A stretch of DNA of 64,000 bases from Nitrospira sp. (GCA_019636945.1 JAHBWO010000001.1:29028-93027); one strand, 5' to 3'; positions 52,478-61,414 are shown, numbered from the stretch's first letter. Notes: generated by a model not told the origin, from the sequence alone. A program made the numbers and translations.

Positions 52478-53434
52478 ATGCCGCAGCAAACATTTGCCGA
52501 GATCACGTTGAGCACTATTGCAAGACCACCCGATGTGAACCGTTCCTCGGCGAAATGAATCGTGTTGTGGCCTGGACGGAGTTAGTCGCCACGATCGAAC
52601 CAGTCTATCCTAAAGGCAAAGGCCCCGGGCAATCCGCCGATCGGGATCGAACGCATACTGCGGCTGCATGGTCTACAAAAGTGGTTCAACCTGCCGGATC
52701 CGGCGGTCAAAGAGGCACTGTACGACTCGCGGGCCATGCGGCAGTTGGTGGGCATTGATCTGGGCCGCGAGCCTCTGCCTAACGAGACGACGATCTGCAA
52801 GTTTTGGCATCTGCTGGAAGCGCACCAGATCGGCGAACAACTCTTTGCCCGGATTGGGGAGTATCTGACGACGCAGGGGCTGCAAGTCAGCCGAGGCACC
52901 ATTGTCGATGCCACGATCATCAGCGTGCCCAGTTCGACGAAGAATCCCACAAAGGAGCGGGATCCCGAGATGTATCAGACAAAGAAGGGCACCCAGTGGT
53001 ATTTCGGCATGAAGGCCCATATTGGCGTGGACAGCCAGACGAAGCTGATTCATTCGGTCGCAGCCACGACGGCGAATGTGCATGACAGCCAGGCGTGACC
53101 GGAGTTGCTGCATGGCCAGAAGACACGGGTGTGGGGCAATGCCGCCTACAGTGGACAACGCCACGTCATTCGTCAACACGCGCCCCAGGCCCAGAGCTCC
53201 GTGCAGACGAAAGCCCATCGCCATCGGCCGCTGAGTGAGGAGGAGCGAGCTCGGAACCGTACGAAATTGAAAGTACGGGCGAAAGTGGAGTATGCGTTCC
53301 TGGTGATTAAACGGATCTTCAGATGGGTCAAAATCCGCTATCGGGGGCTGGCGAAGAACGCCCACTGGCTCCAGATCAGCTGCGGTTTGGCAAATCTGTA
53401 TGTGGTGCGGAGGCGCCTATTGGAGGGAATCTAG
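52478..53434 (+). pseudogene. Decayed IS5-family transposase
   Basis: Reading across frames gives a full-length DDE transposase of about 318 codons: MPQQTFAEIT, MNRVVAWTELVATIEPVYPK, GNPPIGIERILRLHGLQKWF, VSRGTIVDATIISVPSSTKN, TQWYFGMKAHIGVDSQTKLI, and a C-terminal VKIRYRGLAKNAHWLQISCG. It has three lesions: a one-base loss near 52508, an extra base near 52629, and an in-frame TGA at 53096-53098. No terminal inverted repeats were found, so the element ends are not placed. It is inactive. Confidence 0.88.
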
Positions 53435-53757
53435 CCGAAGGGCGTGCGAACAAGGTTCCGGGCACCCGACAGCGAGCGACACCCGTAGCTGGAGCTCCTG
53501 CCCCAGCGAATTTACAGCTGAGTACCCGTACTGATCCAGTCGGGAATAGAGTTCGTCACGCAAATGTGAATGAATCAGACGCTCCCTAGGAGAATCATAG
53601 GCCGAGGGGCCGGACTGACACGTAGCGCCGCAAACCGCTCAAAGGTAAATGTTCCGTCTGGCTACGGGACCATGTCCAGCAACAATCGTCCTTAGCCTCG
53701 AGAAATGGGATTGAGTTCTACCGCACCGCAGACAAGACATGAGGCGATGTAACAAAC
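53435..53757. other. Non-coding stretch between transposase remnant and Crp/Fnr paralogue C
   Basis: 323 bases with no recognisable gene, terminator or repeat. It may include the right end of the insertion sequence, but I could not find an inverted repeat matching the left side. Confidence 0.4.
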
Positions 53758-54498
53758 TTATTTCGTTCTAGTGTACATGGGTGGGTACTGTGCCGGAGAC
53801 GAACACAATCTGGCATCTAGTCCGATGGCAACACCGGCGGCGATCTCTCCCAACGCATCAATCGCCCGAAGACAGATGTAGGCCCGTGAGTAGGCAATAA
53901 CGTTCTGAGCACGGAAGGTATTTAGAATAGGCGTCACATTTGATCGGGCCGCCAGGACGAGTTCGGAGAGCTCTTGATGCGTCAGCCGGATATCAAGAAC
54001 ATACCCGGGATGGTGGGGGCACGACTTCCCTCCAAAACACATCAGATCCAATAGGACCGTGGCAATCCGCCTCTCTAGGGGCATGATAAACTGCCACTGC
54101 AGTCGACGATCAAGAAACCGAAATTGAAGGCCATAAATTTCCAGGAGTGTCTGCCGTACAGCCTCATCCTGGCGCACAACTGTCTCTAAGGCAGGGCGCT
54201 TCAGCTCGATCACGTGGGCTTCTCCGCTCGCGACAGCCACTCCGCTCTGCTCAAACGTGGCAGGACAGAACGGAAGATCTCCAAAGATCGATGCTTTCCC
54301 TAGCAGCGCGCGCGTGGCCACCCGTCCATCTGCTTGGGTAGTTCCTAAACGCACGTATCCGTGCTCGACAATATACACTCTCCCCGGTTGGAATGTCCCA
54401 TAGATCAGCACCTTGTCCTTTAGTACATGCCTCCGAGCAGTTCGGAGACCTGTCGCAATTGTTAGAAAATCTGTGGCGAGTGATGTTGGGACCTTCAT
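53758..54498 (-). CDS. Crp/Fnr-family transcription regulator (paralogue C)
   Basis: The 246-residue protein is closest to paralogue A (start MKVPTSLATDFLTIATGLRT, then GRVYIVEHGYVRLGTTQADG and GKASIFGDLPFCPATFEQSG). It carries MCFGGKSCPH, the shared C-x5-C-x-H motif, and the HTH LTHQELSELVLAARSNVTPI. An extra C-terminal tail of about 20 residues (LCSSPAQYPPMYTRTK) is unique to it. It is divergent from P460-3, and a perfect operator palindrome lies 54 bases upstream. Confidence 0.88.
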   Translation of the reverse strand: MKVPTSLATDFLTIATGLRTARRHVLKDKVLIYGTFQPGRVYIVEHGYVRLGTTQADGRVATRALLGKASIFGDLPFCPATFEQSGVAVASGEAHVIELKRPALETVVRQDEAVRQTLLEIYGLQFRFLDRRLQWQFIMPLERRIATVLLDLMCFGGKSCPHHPGYVLDIRLTHQELSELVLAARSNVTPILNTFRAQNVIAYSRAYICLRAIDALGEIAAGVAIGLDARLCSSPAQYPPMYTRTK

Positions 54499-54551
54499 AT
54501 AAGGCGTATTCGGTTTGGCCGTACGATTTGTCTGTGATTTTATTTTTATTT

Positions 54552-54567
54552 TGTCATGTACATGACA
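54552..54567. promoter_or_regulatory. Perfect 16-bp operator palindrome, site 6
   Basis: TGTCATGTACATGACA is fully self-complementary and is the best copy of the island's motif. It sits between the divergent Crp/Fnr paralogue C (start 54498) and P460-3 (start 54638). A half-site TGTCATGTA follows at 54587-54595 on the P460 side, so cooperative binding is possible. Confidence 0.8.
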
Positions 54568-54637
54568 GTATCCCGCCCTACAAACGTGTCATGTAAGTGC
54601 ACGTCATCTTGACGCTCTAATTTTATAGGAGGTTTGC

Positions 54638-55273
54638 ATGTATAAAACAAGTGGTAGGCACACAGCCCGAATCGTTCTGGCGGCAACCGTCGCCCTTGGA
54701 GCAATCGCGTGCTCAATTGTCGGCAGCTCCAACTCCGCAACAGCCGGCTCTCCTCCCCCAGGCGCTCCTCCGTCTACAATAACTGGTGCGATTGAGTACA
54801 CCCCTGAAGGTAAAATGAAAAGACCGCCATTTTCCGCTTTTCGGCATTGGGTGTACATTGGAACTCCTCTGACTCCGAACGATATGAATGATGGCAAGGC
54901 CAATTTCCCCGAATTTCATAACGTCTACATGGATCCAGAGAGCTTTGCGTACTACGAAAAGAACGGGAAGTATCGAGACGGCACAGCGATCGTGAAGGAA
55001 TTGGTCAGTGTCGGCACAAAAGAAGCGGCCAGCGGTTCAGGGTATTTCCAAGGAGAGTTTATCGGGCTTGAAGTCTCCATTAAGGATTCCAAGCTGTTCC
55101 CGAAGGATCCCGGCAACTGGGGTTTCTTCAGCTTTGGCCATTCGTACCCGCTCAAAGACGTGTCAAAGCCGAACAAAGTCGATGAGTGCAACAAGTGCCA
55201 TGAGACGAATGCTGTAGATTTCGTCTTCTCACAGTATTATCCCGTGATACGTGCAGCGAAACCCATGAAATAA
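54638..55273 (+). CDS. Cytochrome P460 family protein (paralogue 3)
   Basis: A 211-residue secreted protein with a signal region (RIVLAATVALGAIACSIVGS) containing a possible lipobox AIAC. A Pro/Gly linker is followed by the P460 body: FSAFRHWVYIGTPLTPNDMN, YRDGTAIVKELVSVG, DSKLFPKDPGNWGFFSFGHS, and one haem motif CNKCH in ECNKCHETNAVDFVF. The VKEL lysine is conserved. The start follows ATAGGAGG. It is divergent from Crp/Fnr paralogue C across a perfect operator. Confidence 0.9.
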   Translation: MYKTSGRHTARIVLAATVALGAIACSIVGSSNSATAGSPPPGAPPSTITGAIEYTPEGKMKRPPFSAFRHWVYIGTPLTPNDMNDGKANFPEFHNVYMDPESFAYYEKNGKYRDGTAIVKELVSVGTKEAASGSGYFQGEFIGLEVSIKDSKLFPKDPGNWGFFSFGHSYPLKDVSKPNKVDECNKCHETNAVDFVFSQYYPVIRAAKPMK

Positions 55274-55291
55274 TAACCTCCTGAACCAGGT

Positions 55292-55316
55292 AGCCGGTGG
55301 CCACAAACCATCGGCT
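55292..55316 (+). terminator. Possible hairpin after P460-3
   Basis: AGCCGGTGG and CCATCGGCT form a nine-pair stem with one G-T pair and a seven-base loop, 19 bases after the P460-3 stop. There is no T-run, so it may be an mRNA-stabilising hairpin instead of an intrinsic terminator. Confidence 0.35.
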
Positions 55317-55350
55317 GCCCAGCTCTACCCATTGGTCCATCGTGTAAGTC

Positions 55351-56574
55351 GTGCCTATGAGATCACCTCTCACACTCGCGCTATTGTGTTTCGGCCTTGT
55401 TGATGTTTTTGGCTTGAGCGGATGCCTCTCTCCTCTCGCGACCCACCGTGCTGTGTTGGAGTATGACCGGACCGTCAGCTACGTCGAGGCAGACCTTCTA
55501 CTGCTCAACATCGCACGTGCACGATACCATAGACCCGTGCATTTCACGGCAGTGTCAAGCGTCGCCGCGACGTTCGATTTTCGAACGGATGCGGGAATTC
55601 GTGGAGGGATTGGGCATGCTGTTGACCCGTCAGAATACCCGCTTGGTCTGGAATATGGGATGAGTGTTGCGGAGAATCCGACGATTACCATCATCCCTAT
55701 CACTGGCGAGGAGTTTACGAAACGAATTCTTCACCCTCTCAGTGAAAACACCTTGAGAGCCTTGATGTACCAAGGCTATGAACTCAACATGCTGTTGCGT
55801 CTGATGGCGAGAGGACTCTCGTTCGAAGACCGTGATGGTCAACATTTATTGATTAACCGCCCTTCTGAGGGAGATGGCTTCATTGAATTTCGTCGCCGGG
55901 CACTGCATTTAGCTGGTCTGGAGAAAGAGCGGCACCTCTATGTTGAACCGCTGTTGTTCAATGATACCCAGACGTTGCTGGTTCGCCCCCCCGACCCGCG
56001 TGAAATCGTCGACGCGACGGAGAAAGGGTATCGCTGGGAGGTCAATGTCGAAAACGGCACTCATACCGTATGGCGTCCGACAATCGGACGGCTCTTGATC
56101 TCTAACTATGACTCGAGACGCCTGTCGAACGAGGAACGGAGGCAATTACATTTGGAGGCGCTCCAGTATCCTGAAAACCAGGTATTGGTCGATATTCGAC
56201 CTGGTTTTCCTGGTGGTGATTATCCGCTTCATGGCACGTTACTTCTGAGAAGCATCAATGCCATTGTTGGATTTGTCGGCCGGAACTTCGAGGAAGACCG
56301 CGAATTTGCCGTTACGCCTGATCCAAGAACCAGTACACCCGTGCGTAATCCAATACACACACTGGAAATTGTCGAATCGGCTCGTAAGCCTGACGAGATC
56401 GAATTCGCCGTCTCCTTTGAAGGGAAGTATTATTCAGTAAAAAAGTACTCGGTCGAACAGAGGACGGAGTCCAATTGGAATCAAGAAGCCTTCGCCGTGC
56501 TATCCCATCTCTTTCAGATGGCGGTCACGGATTTGGGCAAAGTCCCAACTCCAGCGATTACCATTCAGAAATGA
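55351..56574 (+). CDS. Predicted lipoprotein of unknown function
   Basis: The 407-residue product has a lipoprotein signal with lipobox LSGC (Cys near residue 25) and no family I recognise. It begins RAVLEYDRTVSYVEADLLLL, NIARARYHRPVHFTAVSSVA after the Cys, and ends QEAFAVLSHLFQMAVTDLGK. It is probably anchored to a membrane facing the periplasm. It lies 58 bases before the dihaem peroxidase gene on the same strand, so the two may be co-transcribed. Confidence 0.75.
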   Translation: MPMRSPLTLALLCFGLVDVFGLSGCLSPLATHRAVLEYDRTVSYVEADLLLLNIARARYHRPVHFTAVSSVAATFDFRTDAGIRGGIGHAVDPSEYPLGLEYGMSVAENPTITIIPITGEEFTKRILHPLSENTLRALMYQGYELNMLLRLMARGLSFEDRDGQHLLINRPSEGDGFIEFRRRALHLAGLEKERHLYVEPLLFNDTQTLLVRPPDPREIVDATEKGYRWEVNVENGTHTVWRPTIGRLLISNYDSRRLSNEERRQLHLEALQYPENQVLVDIRPGFPGGDYPLHGTLLLRSINAIVGFVGRNFEEDREFAVTPDPRTSTPVRNPIHTLEIVESARKPDEIEFAVSFEGKYYSVKKYSVEQRTESNWNQEAFAVLSHLFQMAVTDLGKVPTPAITIQK

Positions 56575-56632
56575 CGGGGCGATATGTCTACCGATCTCTC
56601 GAGTCTCAAAATATCTTCGGTCTAGATGAACA

Positions 56633-57751
56633 ATGATCCAGAACGCGTTCTCGACGCTCATGGACATTCGACGACTCGCACCAAACCCTTCATGGCGCCC
56701 CTTGTCCCTCGTGCTTGCACTCACAAGGGCTTTCATTGCTTGTGGGTTGTTTCTGCTCAGCGCGGACGTGATGGCGTTCGATCCTCTTCGCGCAACAGAC
56801 AAAGAAATTCCCCATCTCCTCGGATTAGGCAATCCGAATGACTTTCTCTTAATTGAGAGTCGTCCCATCCAACGGTCCGTTGAGCTCGGCCGGTTTCTGT
56901 TTTTCGACAAGCGCCTCTCAGGAGACGGCACGATCGCCTGTAGTTCGTGTCATCTGCCTTCTCGCGCGTTTACCGATGGGAACACTGTTCCAACCGGCAT
57001 CAAAGGCCAGCCTGGCCATCGGAATACCCCCACTATTGTGAATCGCCTGTACGGTCGGTCATTCTTTTGGGATGGACGAGCGCACACGCTTCCAGAACAG
57101 ACACTTGAACCGTTTCTCAGTCCGATTGAACACGGGCTCTCTCAGCGCGATCTCCTCTCCATGATCAAGTCAATTTCAGGTTACCGCCGTCTGTTTCGCG
57201 AGGCATTCGGCACGGATGTGACCGAGGATGGCATTGCGACCGCCCTGACCCATTTCCAATGGACCATCCTCTCCGGCAACAGTCCCGTAGACCGATTCGA
57301 TTATCTGGGAGATGCGGCCGCTCTCCCTGCCGCCGCACAACGCGGGTTCCTCGTGTTTCGAGGCAAGGGTGGCTGTGTGCGGTGTCACGCCGGCCCTAAC
57401 TATACCGACGAGCAATACCATAATCTCGGAGTGGGTTGGGAATCCTCTCACATCGACCTCGGCCGCTATTCCGTGACCCGTCAGCCGGAAGATATCGGCG
57501 CGTTCAAAACACCGACCCTGCGAGAGGTCGCACAGACTGCTCCATACATGCACGATGGTCGATTCAAGACACTCAGAGAAGTGGTGAACTTTTACAATCA
57601 CGGAGGGGTGAGCAACCCACATCAGGATTCCATTATGCGACCTCTGTTTCTGAGTGACGACGAACGAGAAGACTTGGAAGTCTTTCTCAATAATCTGTCT
57701 GGCGAGGGATGGCAACAGGCGGTTGCACCTCGTGTGTTTCCAAAGCAATGA
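56633..57751 (+). CDS. Dihaem cytochrome c peroxidase (MauG/CcpA family)
   Basis: A 372-residue protein with two c-type haem motifs, CSSCH in GTIACSSCHLPSRAFTDGNT and CVRCH in GKGGCVRCHAGPNYTDEQYH. The family body includes HRNTPTIVNRLYGRSFFWDG, RAHTLPEQTLEPFLSPIEHG, and YMHDGRFKTLREVVNFYNHG. It is a periplasmic enzyme that reduces peroxide or oxidises protein substrates. The N-terminal hydrophobic stretch (ALTRAFIACGLFLLSADVMA) is the export signal. The exact start is uncertain. Confidence 0.92.
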   Translation: MIQNAFSTLMDIRRLAPNPSWRPLSLVLALTRAFIACGLFLLSADVMAFDPLRATDKEIPHLLGLGNPNDFLLIESRPIQRSVELGRFLFFDKRLSGDGTIACSSCHLPSRAFTDGNTVPTGIKGQPGHRNTPTIVNRLYGRSFFWDGRAHTLPEQTLEPFLSPIEHGLSQRDLLSMIKSISGYRRLFREAFGTDVTEDGIATALTHFQWTILSGNSPVDRFDYLGDAAALPAAAQRGFLVFRGKGGCVRCHAGPNYTDEQYHNLGVGWESSHIDLGRYSVTRQPEDIGAFKTPTLREVAQTAPYMHDGRFKTLREVVNFYNHGGVSNPHQDSIMRPLFLSDDEREDLEVFLNNLSGEGWQQAVAPRVFPKQ

Positions 57752-57911
57752 GTTGCTTTTTTGACATTTGCATTAAAGGTCCACGGAATCTAAACGTGTT
57801 GCAGAGGTCTATGGTGAGCGATTGTACCCTGCACTGTTTTTCTTTTGACCGAGGCCCGTATTACCGCAATGACCGATCGAAGGGTGCCAGACGTGGGCGA
57901 GGTCATCATTA

Positions 57912-58535
57912 ATGAGACCTGCAGAACATTGCTCGACGACTAGCCTAATCGCCTGCGAGGAGTGCGACCTCCTCCAACGCCCGATCGCCCTTCCCGCCGG
58001 TGGATGGGCGCTCTGTCTAGGGTGCAACGGTCCCCTCTATCGATATACACCCGGCAGCCTCGACCGCGCACTCGCCTTCTCGGTCAGCGCCGTGGTGCTG
58101 TTCCTCATCGGCATCACGTTTCCGATCATGGAGCTGGAAATACAAGGGAATGTGTCCTCTTCGAGCCTCTACACAGCGGTGCAACAACTCTGGAATCAGG
58201 ACCAGCAGATATTTGCGGTGCTCGTCGCAGCCACAACCATGATACTACCGACCCTTGAACTGACAGTCATGCTCTCGGTGTTGCTTGTATTGCGAATACG
58301 ACGTGCGTCTGCGTGGGTTCCCAAGCTGCTACGCCTGCTGACACTTATGCGTCCGTGGGGCATGACCGAAATCTTTTTTATGGGGGTGCTTGTGGCCCTC
58401 GTCAAGTTGGCACACATGGCCGATATCGTGATCGGGGTCGCCCTGTGGTCACTAGGAGGCATGATGGTACTGCTGATTGCCGCGAGTCGGTCATTCAATC
58501 TTCGGCATTTGTGGGAACAGGTGTCCCCGCAATGA
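57912..58535 (+). CDS. PqiA-like membrane protein, first half
   Basis: The 207-residue protein has zinc-ribbon-like cysteines (CEECDLLQRP and CLGCNGPLYR) followed by four membrane segments, including LAFSVSAVVLFLIGITFPIM and ILPTLELTVMLSVLLVLRIR. This equals one half of Escherichia coli PqiA/LetA, in which two such modules are fused. Its stop overlaps the next start (ATGA). It is probably the inner-membrane partner of the MCE protein encoded downstream. Confidence 0.85.
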   Translation: MRPAEHCSTTSLIACEECDLLQRPIALPAGGWALCLGCNGPLYRYTPGSLDRALAFSVSAVVLFLIGITFPIMELEIQGNVSSSSLYTAVQQLWNQDQQIFAVLVAATTMILPTLELTVMLSVLLVLRIRRASAWVPKLLRLLTLMRPWGMTEIFFMGVLVALVKLAHMADIVIGVALWSLGGMMVLLIAASRSFNLRHLWEQVSPQ

Positions 58536-59170
58536 CCCCATCCCTGCACACGGCGAAAGCGCTTGGACTCTGCGCCTGCCATACCTGTGGCCTCGTTTCG
58601 CGACCAGTCCGAGAGGGACCATCGTCGTGTAGTCGGTGCGGCACTGTACTCCGTTCCCGTAAATCGAGGAGTATCGAACGTGCTACCGCCTACCTAATAG
58701 CCGCCTATATTCTCTATATCCCTGCCAACGTGCTCCCGATCATGGAAACTCACTCTGTCCTAGGCAAAGAGGAGAATACCATTTTGAGTGGTGTCGCATA
58801 CCTGTGGCATACCGGATCATGGTTGCTAGCCCTTGTCGTGTTCATCGCTAGTCTCGTCGTGCCCGTGCTGAAGCTCTTGGCGATGACTCTTCTCCTCATC
58901 ACTGCCCACTACCAGTCTGACTGGCGACCTCTCGAACGGACAAAGCTTTATCGATTAGTTGAATTGGTCGGACGCTGGTCCATGCTCGATGTCTATGTCG
59001 TCGCGGTTTTGGCTGCGTTGGTACAATTTCATCCGCTCGCAACAGTGACACCTCGCAGTGGCGCTGTGTACTTTGGAGCCGTGGTAGTACTCAGTATACT
59101 CTCCGCTATGGCCTTTGATCCCCGACTGATCTGGGATCCGGCTCACAAGGAGTCTTCAACCCATGCATGA
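58532..59170 (+). CDS. PqiA-like membrane protein, second half
   Basis: The 212-residue protein repeats the module: ACHTCGLVSRPVREGPSSCS with RCGTV, then four membrane segments (ATAYLIAAYILYIPANVLPI, WLLALVVFIASLVVPVLKLL). The segment YIPANVLPIMETHS matches the PqiA core. The ATG at 58532 was chosen because it overlaps the preceding stop and removes a long tail lying in the upstream gene. It overlaps pqiB by eight bases. Confidence 0.87.
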   Translation: MTPSLHTAKALGLCACHTCGLVSRPVREGPSSCSRCGTVLRSRKSRSIERATAYLIAAYILYIPANVLPIMETHSVLGKEENTILSGVAYLWHTGSWLLALVVFIASLVVPVLKLLAMTLLLITAHYQSDWRPLERTKLYRLVELVGRWSMLDVYVVAVLAALVQFHPLATVTPRSGAVYFGAVVVLSILSAMAFDPRLIWDPAHKESSTHA

Positions 59171-60803
59171 CAAACACACAAGTGAGTCCTTAGAGGTGGC
59201 ACAGGCCGTAGCTGCACCAAAAGGGAACTGGTCGCTTCATCTTGTATGGTTAGTGCCAATCGTCTCCGTGCTAATCGGTGGATGGATTGCGATCAAAGCC
59301 GTGCTCGAACATGGGCCGACGATTACCATTACTTTCGAAGCTGCGGAAGGGTTGGAGCCCGGCAAGACAAAAATTAAATACAAGAATGTCGATGTAGGCG
59401 AAGTGAAGCAGATTACCATCAGCGAAGACCTCTCGCACGTCATCGTGACCGCAGACATGGTCAGCAACTTCTCCGCGCATCTCGTCGAGGACACAAGGTT
59501 CTGGGTCGTCCGCACACGGGTGGCGGGTGGACAAGTGACGGAACTCGGCACACTCTTCTCCGGATCGTATATCGGCCTGGACGTTGGAAAATCCCTAGTA
59601 TCGAAGAGAGACTTTGAGGGGCATGAAGTCCCTCCGATTATCACAGGAGACGTCGCAGGGAGACAATTTATTCTTCGAGGGACTAGCCAAGGATCGCTCG
59701 ATACCGGTACCCCTATCTACTCTCGCCGCGTGCCCGTAGGAAAGGTGTTGTCCACTGAGCTCGATACCGATGGAACCTCTGTGGTGACACGAATCTTTGT
59801 CGCAGCGCCCCATGATCGCTACGTGACCGCCAACACAAGGTTCTGGAACGCAAGCGGTGTAGACGTGACCGTAGACTCTGCCGGGCTAAAGATGCGTACA
59901 CAATCCCTGATCTCGATCTTAGTTGGTGGCATAGCCTTTGAGACCCCTCCGAACGCCTCAGTCGCACCGCAGGCTGCTGAGAACACGAGTTTTGTGATGT
60001 ACCCAGATCAAGACACGGCGATGAGGCGATCCACGCAGGGGACGCTCCGCTTTACCGCCTATTTCACGGAATCCTTGCGAGGCTTGACCCTTGGAGCTCC
60101 AGTTGAGTTGCACGGGTTCCCAGTCGGCGAAGTAGCCGGTATCGAGATGGACTACGACGAAAAGACGAGAACCTATCGGTTCCCAGTTGAGCTTGCACTC
60201 TACCCTGACCAATTGGCGAGGCATCTGCACCACGACGATATGCACGTGGCCCACACAGAAGCTCCCATCAGGCAGAAATTTGATGCACTCATCGCCCGTG
60301 GACTACGTGCACAACTCACAACAGGTAACCTCCTCACCGGACAGCTTTTCGTGGCGCTCGACTTTTTTCATGATGCAACCAAAGCATCGGTCAATTGGGG
60401 GAAAGTTCCGCCGGAACTGCCCACAACTCCGAGTAGCCTTGCGAGCCTCCAGCATACCTTGTCCCACTTTGCACAGAAGGTGGACAAACTGCCGGTGGAG
60501 GAACTCATCGTAGATGTTCGCCGAACCCTCGGTTCCCTGCAGGCGGTGCTGCGGAGTACTGATGCGTTGGCGCAGCAGCTGGACAAACAGCTTGCGCCGA
60601 AGGCTGAGGAAGCGTTGCAAGAGTTGCGGCGCACACTGTTCGCCGCAGAACAACTTCTGGCGACCGATGCACCCCTTCAGCAAGATGCTCGCGACGCGTT
60701 ACGTCAACTGGGACGGGCCTCTCAATCCCTTCACGAGCTGGCGGAATTTCTCGAACGCCACCCCGAATCCCTCATTCGTGGGAGAACAGAGGAGAAACCA
60801 TGA
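59163..60803 (+). CDS. pqiB: PqiB-like MCE-domain protein
   Basis: MCE proteins form hexameric tunnels that move lipids between membranes. The 546-residue protein has one N-terminal membrane segment (LHLVWLVPIVSVLIGGWIAI). Three MCE domains follow (starting near TITITFEAAEGLEPGKTKIK, FILRGTSQGSLDTGTPIYSR and RFTAYFTESLRGLTLGAPVE). A C-terminal helical region follows (AQKVDKLPVEELIVDVRRTL onward). Domain count and length match PqiB. It is in a four-gene overlapping operon with two PqiA modules and PqiC. Confidence 0.93.
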   Translation: MHDKHTSESLEVAQAVAAPKGNWSLHLVWLVPIVSVLIGGWIAIKAVLEHGPTITITFEAAEGLEPGKTKIKYKNVDVGEVKQITISEDLSHVIVTADMVSNFSAHLVEDTRFWVVRTRVAGGQVTELGTLFSGSYIGLDVGKSLVSKRDFEGHEVPPIITGDVAGRQFILRGTSQGSLDTGTPIYSRRVPVGKVLSTELDTDGTSVVTRIFVAAPHDRYVTANTRFWNASGVDVTVDSAGLKMRTQSLISILVGGIAFETPPNASVAPQAAENTSFVMYPDQDTAMRRSTQGTLRFTAYFTESLRGLTLGAPVELHGFPVGEVAGIEMDYDEKTRTYRFPVELALYPDQLARHLHHDDMHVAHTEAPIRQKFDALIARGLRAQLTTGNLLTGQLFVALDFFHDATKASVNWGKVPPELPTTPSSLASLQHTLSHFAQKVDKLPVEELIVDVRRTLGSLQAVLRSTDALAQQLDKQLAPKAEEALQELRRTLFAAEQLLATDAPLQQDARDALRQLGRASQSLHELAEFLERHPESLIRGRTEEKP

Positions 60804-61414
60804 TCAGCTACTTCCCTAGACTCGCCGTTGCCGGACTCACGGGTCTCGTATTGACAGCTGGCTGCGCACCATCCGTCACTCTCAACCACTATACTCTGCA
60901 CAGCCAGACTATCCGAAACGTTGACGACCCCCAACCCAAGGCATTTTCGCAGTCGATCAGCCTGGGACCAATCACGCTGCCGGATATAGTTGACCGTCCG
61001 CAGCTCGTCCTGCGCACAAGTGAGCATCGTGTGGTCTTCACTGAGACACACCGCTGGGCTGGACCGCTTAAGGCAGAGATCGCGCGTGTCCTGGCCGATC
61101 ATCTTGCCTATCTCCTGGGCACCCGATCGATTTCCTTCTATCCCCAGCGTGGGGCCGAACGCGCCGAGGTGAAGGTATCGGTTGATGTTCAACGGTTTGA
61201 GTCGATCCTCGGGAAAACTGCAACGATCGACGCCATCTGGACCGTACAATGGGCGGATGGGATGCAACGGACCGATAGCACGCACGTACAAGAGTCGGTG
61301 ACTGGCGAAACCTACGATGCCTTGGTCGCCGCGCATAGTCGAGCATTGATGGCCGTCAGTCAGGGTATCGCCTCGAGCATTCGAGGGGGTGGGGTCGCTG
61401 CCTCGTCTCGTTGA
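60800..61414 (+). CDS. pqiC: PqiC-like outer-membrane lipoprotein
   Basis: The 204-residue protein has a lipoprotein signal with lipobox LTAGC, followed by VTLNHYTLHSQTI and the DUF330/ABC-type auxiliary pattern GPITLPDIVDRPQLVLRTSE, then WAGPLKAEIARVLADHLAYL. It would receive the PqiB tunnel at the outer membrane. Its ATG overlaps the pqiB stop (ATGA). Confidence 0.9.
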   Translation: MISYFPRLAVAGLTGLVLTAGCAPSVTLNHYTLHSQTIRNVDDPQPKAFSQSISLGPITLPDIVDRPQLVLRTSEHRVVFTETHRWAGPLKAEIARVLADHLAYLLGTRSISFYPQRGAERAEVKVSVDVQRFESILGKTATIDAIWTVQWADGMQRTDSTHVQESVTGETYDALVAAHSRALMAVSQGIASSIRGGGVAASSR

